From GCA-2683825 sp965662355 (GTDB lineage Bacteria; Planctomycetota; UBA1135; GCA-002686595), in the NCBI GenBank assembly GCA_965662355.1, contig CBFIHP010000023.1, positions 1 through 64,000 on the forward strand: a stretch of DNA of 64,000 nucleotides, read 5' to 3'. This document shows positions 34,881 to 42,698 of this stretch, piece after piece. The notes under the pieces are model-generated. The model did not search any database. It saw only the letters and a program-made list of their open reading frames with translations, and was not told the origin of the DNA. Position 1 is the first letter of the stretch, and each line of letters opens with the position of its first letter. The translations under genes and the position numbers were made by a program.

Positions 34881-36065
34881 ATGGATGGCTCGATGGATGA
34901 CCCGCCGCCCCGACAGGTAGAGAGCCTGTCGGTGGAGGACGTGCGCGCCCTCCACGACCTCCTGGCCGATCTCGGACAGGCGGCGCGACGCGTTCGTTTC
35001 GACGTGGCGCCCAATCCCTGCGTGGGGGCGTGCGTGCTTTCCTCGGGCGTCGAGGTGGGGCGAGGCTTCCATCTCGAATTCGGCGGAGCCCACGCCGAGG
35101 TGCAGGCCCTGGCCGCGGCGGAGAAGAGTGGGGTTCCGGGCGATCGCTGGGACACCCTCGTCTGCACGCTCGAACCCTGTTCGAGCCGCGGCAAGACGCC
35201 GCCGTGTACGGAAGCCGTCGTCGCTGCTGGAATTCAGCGCGTCGTCGTCGGCGATCTCGACCCGGACCCACGGCATCGCGGAACGGGACTGGAGTCCCTG
35301 GAAAAGGCCGGAGTCGATGTGCAGCTTCTGCGAGGTCCGAGTTCGCTCGGGCAAGTCGCGCCGCACTTCTTGACGTGGACGCGTCCGGAACGATTGCGGC
35401 GCACGCGACCGTGGACGATCGCGAAGTGGGCCCAGACCCGCACCGGGCAGCTGCGTCCGCCCGGTGACATTGGAGATGGCCGCTGGATCACCGGACCGAC
35501 GTCGCTGCGCGAGGTTCATCAGCTGCGCGCGCGTGTCGATGCTATCGTCAGTGCGAGCGGTACCGTGCTGGCAGATGACCCGCGTCTTACCGTTCGTCCG
35601 CCCGCGTTCAGCGACGAACCTCCGCTACGTGTCGTTCTCGATTCCTATCTCCGCACGTCTCCCAGCGCCAAGCTCTTCGAGGAGCCCGGCGAAGGCGAGG
35701 CCGGCGGCGCGGTGCATCTCATTGCCCGCATCGGTTTCGATCCGCGTCGCGCGCGCGAACTGCAACGCGCGGGCGCAACCATCCACGGCGTGCGCCCCGG
35801 TGATGACGGACAACCGTCCTTACGCGAAGTGCAGAGCATCCTTTGGGACCTCGGGGTTCGTCGCGCCATGCTCGAGGCTGGCCCCACTCTGGTCGGTGCC
35901 TACTTCCGTGCCGAGTTGATCGATCAGATACGCGTCTATACGGGCGGGGTCAACGGCGGCGAGGGTCGTGACCTCGCCGAATGGCTCACGCCGGATCGTT
36001 TGATGGAAGTCGAGCACGCCGAGGTCGGCGGCGACGCACGGCTGGATGCCTTCGTCAGGCGCTAG
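34881..36065 (+). CDS. ribD: bifunctional riboflavin deaminase/reductase
   Basis: A 394-residue two-domain enzyme for steps two and three of riboflavin synthesis: deamination of diaminohydroxyphosphoribosylaminopyrimidine, then reduction of the ribosyl chain. The N-terminal deaminase has zinc residues H71-A-E73, C100 and C109 (EPCSSRGKTPPC). The C-terminal reductase starts near 180 (PWTIAKWAQTRTGQLRP) with DAIVSASGTVLADDPRLTVR and AMLEAGPTLVGAYF. ATG 34881 was chosen as the family boundary; upstream sequence is Pro/Ser-rich. No FMN-riboswitch-like sequence is visible upstream. Other rib genes are absent from the window. Confidence 0.92.
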   Translation: MDGSMDDPPPRQVESLSVEDVRALHDLLADLGQAARRVRFDVAPNPCVGACVLSSGVEVGRGFHLEFGGAHAEVQALAAAEKSGVPGDRWDTLVCTLEPCSSRGKTPPCTEAVVAAGIQRVVVGDLDPDPRHRGTGLESLEKAGVDVQLLRGPSSLGQVAPHFLTWTRPERLRRTRPWTIAKWAQTRTGQLRPPGDIGDGRWITGPTSLREVHQLRARVDAIVSASGTVLADDPRLTVRPPAFSDEPPLRVVLDSYLRTSPSAKLFEEPGEGEAGGAVHLIARIGFDPRRARELQRAGATIHGVRPGDDGQPSLREVQSILWDLGVRRAMLEAGPTLVGAYFRAELIDQIRVYTGGVNGGEGRDLAEWLTPDRLMEVEHAEVGGDARLDAFVRR

Positions 36066-36090
36066 CCCGAACGCTTCATGAACACCCACG

Positions 36091-38517
36091 ATGAATAGGG
36101 GTGAGCTTGTTCGTGGCGTAGCCCTCTTGTTCGCGTGCGCCTGGTTCTCGGGATGTCGCAGTGGGGGCATCCGCAGCGTCGAGCCCGTGTCCGAGGAGGC
36201 TTCCGTGCGCTTTGCCCAGGTGCGTTCGCTTCCGCGCAACGCGATCGAGGAGCGGGAACATGCCTTGCAGCTCGCCCTCGAGGTTGTCGCGCTCGAACCC
36301 GACTGGATCGCGCCACGACGATTCGTGGACGATGTCATGCGCGAACTCCTGCGCGGTCCGGAGGCCCTTGCCAGGCGTCGTGCGGATCTGTCCCTCGCGC
36401 CCGACGATCCGGCGCAGTTGTATCTCGTCGGGCGTTTGGAAGGGCCCGCAGGAAAGCAGGAGCTCGAGCGGGCCGCGCGAGTCGGCGACGGGGCCTGGAT
36501 GCAACACGGCCGGGCCTGGAATCATTTCATGGACGGTTCGCCGAAGAGCGCCGCGCGCTATGGCCAACGTGCGCTGGATCGCGCCCGCGACCCTTATGAG
36601 CGGGCCTTCTTCTCGCGCGTACTCTCGCGCTATTACGCTGCCCTCGGGCGGGAGGAGAGTTCCCGTGAAGTGCTGTTCGACGCCACGAATGCCGGTGATC
36701 TGGAGCCTGTCGATGCGGCCGAGCTAGCGCTCCTCTTGCTCGAGACCTTCCTGCAATCCGAGGAGATAAACGAGGTCGACTTCGGGTTCGACGAGGGCTT
36801 GAAGGCTCTGGCTCTCAGCGACGACAAGGGCTTGCTAGCGATCTTCGGGGTCTTGTGGGCGGCGCGTGCGGTTGTCAGTGGTGCCGAGGATGCGCTCCTC
36901 GGTGCCCTACGCTCCCATACGGGTCCCGTGGCGAGCCGAATTCGCGCTCGCATCCACTTGCAGCGAGGCTCGTACTCCCTGGCCTTGGCCGCACTGGGAG
37001 AGGCCGAGATCGAATGGCCCAACACCCAGGAGTGGCGCAAGGCCCGCATGGCAGTGGGGGATGCGCGTGGCGCCATCGAGGATTGGCTCACGCAGTTACC
37101 TGCCCAGGTGGTCGACGCCCAGGGCATGCCCCTCGACGACTCCCTACGACGGCTCGCGAATGCCGCTCGCCAGGACGATGTCGAGACACTCGCGACCGCC
37201 CTTCTCGTCTGCGGCTGGTTCGAGGAATTGAGCGGGTTGTGCGAGGAGCTGTCACGGACCCGGCCGGCACTGGCGTTGACGCTGGACGCCCATGCAGCGG
37301 TCGGTCGCGCGGCCCTGCACGGGACCCACGGTTTGTTGAAACGTCTGGACGAGGGCGGCGAGGTTGGGCTCGTCGGTCGCTCCGGTGTCGACGGTGAGCT
37401 CGGCAGCAAAGGCAGGGGGCTCGAGGATCTGCTCGCGGCCATGCAGCCCTACTTCAGCGCCTGGGACCAGGTGCAAAACGGTACCGAGAGCTTCGGTCGC
37501 CTGCAGGACACGCCGCGTTTCTCCTTCGGCCCCTTCGCCAACATGGTGCACCCTGGACCCACGTTCTCCGCCTGGGACGAGCGCTCGGGGCGCGGGAAGG
37601 CAGGCCAGCGTGTCCCCGGTCTGGCGAGTGCCTTGGCCTCCATGGGCCGCTTTGGAGTCTTCGGTCGAGCGCCGGGCCTGGGCGGTCCGGACGGGACGAT
37701 TCTTCGCCGCCTGCACATCGAGGAGATCGCCAAGACGCAACTCGGGGTCGAATTCGAAGGCACCGTCGCGTGGTGTGAGGGCCTCGACATTCCCTCGCGT
37801 CCCGCTCGACGCGGTGCCGGGATCACGGGCGCAGCGTTGCACGAGGGGTACTGGATCGACATCGAGGGCATTCGCAGCGAAGCCCGCAACTGGAAGACGC
37901 TCGAGCGGACGTGGTTGCGCGAGGCTCCCGAAGCCATGCGCACGGCGCTCGAAGATCGCGGCCCCATGCGCAGGTCCGGCGAGCCCTTCGAGTTTGCAGC
38001 GAATCCCCTGGGCGAGGCGAGCCGCGTTCGCCTCGCCGTGCTGCGAGACCGCGCGACCCTGGGTGAGAGCGTTACCCTCGAGGATCTCATCGAGGTCACG
38101 GCGCGCCACGAAGAGGGTCACCTGATGGACCGCGTACGCTATCTGCCGATCACGAAGAACATCCTGCGGGGTCTCGGGCTGCTGATCCAGGGGGGCTTTT
38201 CCGCGGGGGGTGTTGCACGCCGCCTCGAGTATCGAGCCCAGCTGGTCGCGCTCTGCGTCAGCGAGGACGCGCGAATTGCTTTGTCGGACATCCTGGCGGC
38301 CGCCGAGTTCGGCGGTAGCGTCACCTCCCATGCCGCGGCGTATACCGGTCTTTTGGATGACCTTCTGGGCATCCTTGCACGGGACGAGGCTGTCCGTGCT
38401 TCCCCGGGCATGGACCGGGAACGCTTCCTGATCTTCCAGCTACACTTCCTGGACTCCAGCACCATCCGCCGGGCCGCGCGCAAACTGGCCCGGGCCGAAG
38501 CCGTGGCCCGACGATAA
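36091..38517 (+). CDS. lipoprotein with HEEGH zinc-protease-like motif
   Basis: An 808-residue protein of unknown family. The N-terminus (GVALLFACAWFSGC) is a lipoprotein signal. The first half is helical and TPR-like, with Glu/Ala/Arg-rich repeats from about 45 to 420. Late in the protein, TARHEEGHLMDR places H673-E674-x-x-H677, the zinc-binding motif of gluzincin metallopeptidases, and E713 in RRLEYRAQLVAL could be the third ligand. Thus it may be an outward-facing metalloprotease with a helical receptor domain; this is inference. It follows ribD by 25 bp. Its stop abuts the stop of the convergent aminotransferase gene with no gap. Confidence 0.72.
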   Translation: MNRGELVRGVALLFACAWFSGCRSGGIRSVEPVSEEASVRFAQVRSLPRNAIEEREHALQLALEVVALEPDWIAPRRFVDDVMRELLRGPEALARRRADLSLAPDDPAQLYLVGRLEGPAGKQELERAARVGDGAWMQHGRAWNHFMDGSPKSAARYGQRALDRARDPYERAFFSRVLSRYYAALGREESSREVLFDATNAGDLEPVDAAELALLLLETFLQSEEINEVDFGFDEGLKALALSDDKGLLAIFGVLWAARAVVSGAEDALLGALRSHTGPVASRIRARIHLQRGSYSLALAALGEAEIEWPNTQEWRKARMAVGDARGAIEDWLTQLPAQVVDAQGMPLDDSLRRLANAARQDDVETLATALLVCGWFEELSGLCEELSRTRPALALTLDAHAAVGRAALHGTHGLLKRLDEGGEVGLVGRSGVDGELGSKGRGLEDLLAAMQPYFSAWDQVQNGTESFGRLQDTPRFSFGPFANMVHPGPTFSAWDERSGRGKAGQRVPGLASALASMGRFGVFGRAPGLGGPDGTILRRLHIEEIAKTQLGVEFEGTVAWCEGLDIPSRPARRGAGITGAALHEGYWIDIEGIRSEARNWKTLERTWLREAPEAMRTALEDRGPMRRSGEPFEFAANPLGEASRVRLAVLRDRATLGESVTLEDLIEVTARHEEGHLMDRVRYLPITKNILRGLGLLIQGGFSAGGVARRLEYRAQLVALCVSEDARIALSDILAAAEFGGSVTSHAAAYTGLLDDLLGILARDEAVRASPGMDRERFLIFQLHFLDSSTIRRAARKLARAEAVARR

Positions 38518-39642
38518 CTAGGTTTTCTCGAGGTGCCGCTCGGCGGCCGCCAGCAGCGTCTCCAGGGCCTCCTCGGTGTGATCGCCCATGTGCCCGATGC
38601 GGAAGGTCTCGCCCTTCAGTGGTCCGTAGCCGTTGCCGATCTCGAAGCCATCTTGCTTCAATCCGGACACGAGGGCGCCTACATCCAGGCTCGCGCCTGA
38701 AAGGCAGCTGACGGTCGGCGAGGACAGCTCGCGCGCGGGGAAGGGTTCGATACCGTGGCCCGCGGCCCACGCGAGTGTGCGCTCGCGCATGCGCTCGTGC
38801 TTCTCGAAGCGGGCGCGCCAGGCGTCGACTCCGGTCTTCGTGCGTTCCGCTGTGGGCAGCGTCGTGCCGGCAGCGATGTCTTCGAGCTGCTGCGCCAAGG
38901 CGGCGTAGTGCGAAATGCACGGCGTCGTCGGCGTCTTGCGTGCGGCGTGCCCCTCGATCGTGCGTACGGGATCCAGATACCAGCTCGTGCGCTTCCGTTC
39001 GCGGGCCTGCTGCAGGTAACGCCCGGAAGCACACATGACCGTGATGCCGGGCGGGAGTGCGATGGCCTTGTTGATTCCGGCCAGGGCGAAGTCGATACCG
39101 TTTCGATCGAAGTCGAGGGGGCACCCGGCGATGGCGCTGACGACATCGACGAGCAGGAGCGTGTTCGGCGAGCTCGAGAGTGCACGCGCCACAGGCGCGA
39201 GGGGAGTGAGGACACCGGTCGAGGTCTCGTTCACTACGAGCGTCAGCGCATCGAACGTGCCCAGCGCCAGCGCTTCCCCGAGACGCGCCTCCGAGATGGC
39301 ATCACCCCATTCGACCTCGAGCGACGTGACGTCCTTTTCCATGACCTGGGCGATGTCGCGCCAACGCTTCGAGAACGCGCCGTTCACGACGCACAGGACG
39401 CGCGGCCCCACGGCGCTCAGCGAGCCCTCCATCATGGCGGTGGCACTGTGCGTTCCGACGGCCACCTGGGAGGCCGAGCTCTCATCCAGGCCGAAGGCCA
39501 ATCGCAGCCCGGGATCGATGCGTTCGATCAGCTCGATCATGCCTTTCGAACGATGTCCGATCGGGGGGTGGGCCAGTAGCTGTAGCAGTTCCGGGCGCAC
39601 GTGGGTCGGCCCGGGGATCCAGAGACTTTCGCGGGTATTCAT
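38518..39642 (-). CDS. class V aminotransferase, serine-synthesis candidate
   Basis: A 374-residue PLP enzyme of the alanine-glyoxylate/serine-pyruvate aminotransferase group. PLP-binding residues read as D166 in LLLVDVVSAIAG and the Schiff-base K192 in AGINKAIALPPG. The start IPGPTHVRPELL and PIGHRS are typical of the group. In several bacteria a member of this class replaces SerC (phosphoserine transaminase); here it is the third gene of a serA-serB-like-aminotransferase run and overlaps the phosphatase gene by ATGA, so that role is likely. Direct serine-glyoxylate transamination is the alternative. Confidence 0.88.
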   Translation of the reverse strand: MNTRESLWIPGPTHVRPELLQLLAHPPIGHRSKGMIELIERIDPGLRLAFGLDESSASQVAVGTHSATAMMEGSLSAVGPRVLCVVNGAFSKRWRDIAQVMEKDVTSLEVEWGDAISEARLGEALALGTFDALTLVVNETSTGVLTPLAPVARALSSSPNTLLLVDVVSAIAGCPLDFDRNGIDFALAGINKAIALPPGITVMCASGRYLQQARERKRTSWYLDPVRTIEGHAARKTPTTPCISHYAALAQQLEDIAAGTTLPTAERTKTGVDAWRARFEKHERMRERTLAWAAGHGIEPFPARELSSPTVSCLSGASLDVGALVSGLKQDGFEIGNGYGPLKGETFRIGHMGDHTEEALETLLAAAERHLEKT

Positions 39643-40352
39643 TTCAAGAGGGATGCATGTTCTGGGCGCGCGCCCAGGGTTTCGATTTCCTCCGGCGACA
39701 AGAGCAGCGTGAGGAGCGCGCGGAAGTCGGGCTCGATGCAGTGGATGCGTGCTTCACGGAAGACCTGCTCGCGACGTTCGACTCCGCCGAAGGCGATGAA
39801 GCGAGCGACGTCACCGGCGGCCTCGAGATCGGTCAGGCCGTCCCCGATGAGGGCCATCGGATGGTCGGCTGGGTCCTTGCCTATGTGGCGCAAGAGCTCC
39901 GGTTTGCCTCCGCTGCGGGCCAGGGGCGAGGTGGCGTCGAAACCGGCGTAGTCACCCTTGTCATCGAAGTAGATGTCCACCGCATGCGCCTCTTCGATCC
40001 CCAGATGCCGGGCGACGGCCGTCACGGGGGGAAGCAAGCCCCCGGAGACGACGACGACCCGTTTACCGAGATCCAGCAGGCAGCGCACCAGGGCTTTCAC
40101 GTTGGGCAGCAGCGTTTCGATGTAGCGCTCTCCGACTCGGTCGACCTGCTCTCGTGTCGGCCGCACGAGCTCGAGCCGCCGGGCGTAGACCTCCTCGAGC
40201 GGTGCTCCACCGCCCATGGCCTGGGTCGTCAATGCTTCCAGCTCGCGCGCCTGTTCCTCACCGGCGAGTTCACAAATTCCCTCGATCGAGGACAGCGTCG
40301 AATCGCAGTCGAAGACGATGGTTGCGTAAGGGGGTGCGCTGTCGGAGAGCAT
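39639..40352 (-). CDS. serB: SerB-like HAD phosphatase
   Basis: A 237-residue haloacid-dehalogenase-family phosphatase, probably phosphoserine phosphatase. Motif I is IVFDCDSTLSSIEG with nucleophile D15 and D17. Motif II is VVVVSGGLLPPV. Motif III/IV includes a Lys in SGGKPELLRHIG and MALIGDGLTDLEAAG. Its place between serA and an aminotransferase gene, with ATGA coupling to the latter, supports serine synthesis. The start is probably ATG 40352; TTG 40367 would add five residues. Confidence 0.85.
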   Translation of the reverse strand: MLSDSAPPYATIVFDCDSTLSSIEGICELAGEEQARELEALTTQAMGGGAPLEEVYARRLELVRPTREQVDRVGERYIETLLPNVKALVRCLLDLGKRVVVVSGGLLPPVTAVARHLGIEEAHAVDIYFDDKGDYAGFDATSPLARSGGKPELLRHIGKDPADHPMALIGDGLTDLEAAGDVARFIAFGGVERREQVFREARIHCIEPDFRALLTLLLSPEEIETLGARPEHASLLK

Positions 40353-40374
40353 GGCTACCGGGGGCAACTGCAGG

Positions 40375-41988
40375 CTACAAGCGGATCAATTGAGCCTTCT
40401 CGATCGCTTCGAGCTGTGCGACCTCGTCGATCGCTTCCTGGGGCGGATCCTCGTAGAGGGTGAGAAATCCGTACGCCAGCTCGTCCGAGCCCTCGGGCGA
40501 AGGGCCGAGCTCGAGTCGGCGAATGTTCACCTGATGGCGGCCTAGCACCTGGCCGATGGCGCCGAGGACTCCGGGCAAGTCCCGGTGGCGCGTGGCCAGG
40601 AGCGGGCCGCGAAGCGGCAGATCGAGGTGCACGTCCCCGATGGAGGTTATCCGCGGATTGCTGCCGAAGACGGCGCCGCGCACTCTGTGCGTTTTGCCCC
40701 CGGTACGTTCGCTCGCGCTGACGCGGATCTCCCCCTGGCGGAAGTCCGCTTCCTCCGAGGAGTTTTCGAGCACGAAAATGCCGCGCTCCCGGGCCAGGGC
40801 AGGTGCGTTGACGAAGTTCACGGAGGTGTCGAGCGAGTGCCGCAAGCAGCCGACGAGAAAGGCCAGGCGCAGGTGCTCGACACCAAAACGGGTGACGTCG
40901 CCAGCGACCTCGAACTCGACCTTGCGTATCGGGCCGCCGATCTTCTGGGCCAGGAAACTACCGAGCTTCTCGGCCAGGAGCAGGAAGGGCGCCAGCTCGT
41001 GTCGATCCTCCGTCGGGAGCGAGGGCGCGTTCAGTGCGTTCTGGGCAACGCCGTCGAGCAAGAAGGTGGAGATCTCCTCGGCGATGTCGACGGCCACGCG
41101 TAGCTGGGCTTCCTCCGATGATGCGCCCAGGTGGGGTGTCAACAGAACGTCATCGCGCTGCAGGAGCGGGTGATCCTTGGGGGGCGGCTCCTCGAGGAAG
41201 ACATCGAAAGCCGCTCCGGCCAGGCGCCCCGAGTTGAGTGCATCCAGGACGGCTTCCTCGTCGACGACACCGCCGCGCGAGACGTGGATCAAGCGAGCGC
41301 CATTCTTGATCTTGGCCAGGCTCTTCCAGGAGATCATGTTGCGCGTGGAGTCGGTCAGCGGCACGTGCAGGCTGACGAAGTCACTCCGTGCGAGTAGCTC
41401 GTTCAGCGCGAGCAGTTCGACGCCAGGCACGGAGGTCGATGCGCAGTCGACATCCAGATAGGGGTCGTGACCGCAGACCTTCATCCCGAGGCCGCGACCC
41501 CGTTCCGCGACGAGTCGCCCGATACGCCCGAGGCCGACAACGCCCAGGGTCTTGCCGGCGATTTCGGTGCCGATCAGGAGTTTTTTCTTCCAGGTCCCGC
41601 TGCGAACCATGCGATCGGCGCGCGGCAAGTGACGAGACATGCCCATCAAGAGCGCGATGGCGAGCTCCGCGGTGGTCATGGCATTTCCGCGCGGCGTGTT
41701 TGCAACGACGATGCCGCGTTCGGTGGCCGCATCCAGGTCGATGTTGTCCACGCCGATACCCGCGCGCCCGATGACGCGCAGGTGCTTTGCACCTTCGATG
41801 ACCTTGCGGGTGATCTTCGATGCGGAGCGAACGACGATCGCGTCGACCTCGGACGCTGCTTCGATCAGGGCCTCGGGCGAGAGCCCGGTGCGGACCTCCG
41901 GTTCGAGTCCGCGTCGTCGAAAGACCTCCATGGCAACGGGGTCGAGCTCGTCGGCGATGAGAATGCGTGGCTGGCGGTTTTCTTTCAC
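40375..41988 (-). CDS. serA: D-3-phosphoglycerate dehydrogenase
   Basis: A 537-residue NAD-dependent enzyme for the first step of serine synthesis, with the long (type 1) layout. The substrate/NAD domains have VVRSASKITRKVIEGA, VIGRAGIGVDNIDLDAATE, the Rossmann loop GVVGLGRIGRLVAERGRG and LIHVSRGGVVDEEAVLDAL. An intervening domain (about 315-450) precedes the C-terminal ACT domain (LLATRHRDLPGVLGAIGQVL), which in relatives gives serine feedback. Start GTG 41988, 71 bp after ruvA on the same strand. The serB-like gene follows. Confidence 0.95.
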   Translation of the reverse strand: MKENRQPRILIADELDPVAMEVFRRRGLEPEVRTGLSPEALIEAASEVDAIVVRSASKITRKVIEGAKHLRVIGRAGIGVDNIDLDAATERGIVVANTPRGNAMTTAELAIALLMGMSRHLPRADRMVRSGTWKKKLLIGTEIAGKTLGVVGLGRIGRLVAERGRGLGMKVCGHDPYLDVDCASTSVPGVELLALNELLARSDFVSLHVPLTDSTRNMISWKSLAKIKNGARLIHVSRGGVVDEEAVLDALNSGRLAGAAFDVFLEEPPPKDHPLLQRDDVLLTPHLGASSEEAQLRVAVDIAEEISTFLLDGVAQNALNAPSLPTEDRHELAPFLLLAEKLGSFLAQKIGGPIRKVEFEVAGDVTRFGVEHLRLAFLVGCLRHSLDTSVNFVNAPALARERGIFVLENSSEEADFRQGEIRVSASERTGGKTHRVRGAVFGSNPRITSIGDVHLDLPLRGPLLATRHRDLPGVLGAIGQVLGRHQVNIRRLELGPSPEGSDELAYGFLTLYEDPPQEAIDEVAQLEAIEKAQLIRL

Positions 41989-42059
41989 GGTAGCGGTTCG
42001 CCTTCCCCGGCACAGGTTGCGGGGAGTTTGGGTGGTGGTGGACGCACGCCCCCCCAGAT

Positions 42060-42689
42060 TTATCCGCGAAGGGCCGTGAGAACCAGGACTTCCAGGTCTT
42101 CCGTGCCCACTTTTTCGGCTGCTTTGGCGACGCTCTTTTGGGCATCCTTGTCGGAGAAGCCAATCGAGACCAAGGCCTGCTGGGCATCCTCGACGAGCGG
42201 ATCGCGCGGGGGCCGGGGCTGCAGCGTCCCCGCAGCGCCCCGGGACGCGGCTCCCTGGCTCGCCGAGGGCTGCGGAGCCCGATCCCGCAGATCCAAGAGG
42301 AGTTGCTCTGCGGTCTTCTTTCCGACCCCTTTTACCCGGGTCAGGGCCGCCAGGTCGGCGTTGGCGATGGCTTCGAGGAGTTCCTCGCCCGGGAGGCTGG
42401 AAAGAACCGCCAGGGCCAGGCCGGGGCCCACGCCGCGCACCTTCAAGAGGAGTCGGAAGAGCTCGCGCATCTGCGTGGTCGGAAATCCGTAGAGATCCTG
42501 GGCATCCTCCCGCAGCGCCAGATGCGTCCAGACCCGGACACGTTCCATGTCCCCGGCCGCGGACCCTGAGGCTACCGGGGGAAAATGGACGCCAAGGGGT
42601 ACGGCGATGTCAAAGCCGACCCCGCCGACGTCGATCACCACCGACGTCGGCCGGCGGGTGACGAGGCGTCCTTCGAAGTAGTCGTACAC
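42060..42689 (-). CDS. ruvA: Holliday junction DNA helicase subunit RuvA
   Basis: A 209-residue subunit that binds four-way junctions and loads the RuvB motor. The N-terminal OB domain begins YDYFEGRLVTRRPTSVVIDVGG. Two helix-hairpin-helix segments follow: LLLKVRGVGPGLALAVLS and ALTRVKGVGKKTAEQLLLDLRD. A Pro/Ala-rich linker leads to the C-terminal three-helix domain (DAQQALVSIGFSDKDAQKSV) that touches RuvB. Start GTG 42689, 9 bp after the TPR/alpha-CTD gene, so the two are probably co-transcribed. ruvB and ruvC are not here. Confidence 0.95.
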   Translation of the reverse strand: MYDYFEGRLVTRRPTSVVIDVGGVGFDIAVPLGVHFPPVASGSAAGDMERVRVWTHLALREDAQDLYGFPTTQMRELFRLLLKVRGVGPGLALAVLSSLPGEELLEAIANADLAALTRVKGVGKKTAEQLLLDLRDRAPQPSASQGAASRGAAGTLQPRPPRDPLVEDAQQALVSIGFSDKDAQKSVAKAAEKVGTEDLEVLVLTALRG

Positions 42690-42698
42690 CGCCGGGAA

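Noticed and set aside
37000..38330. Long minus-strand ORFs opposite the HEEGH lipoprotein
   Set aside because: Arg/Ser/Pro-rich shadow frames caused by high GC; the plus frame has a lipoprotein signal and zinc motif.
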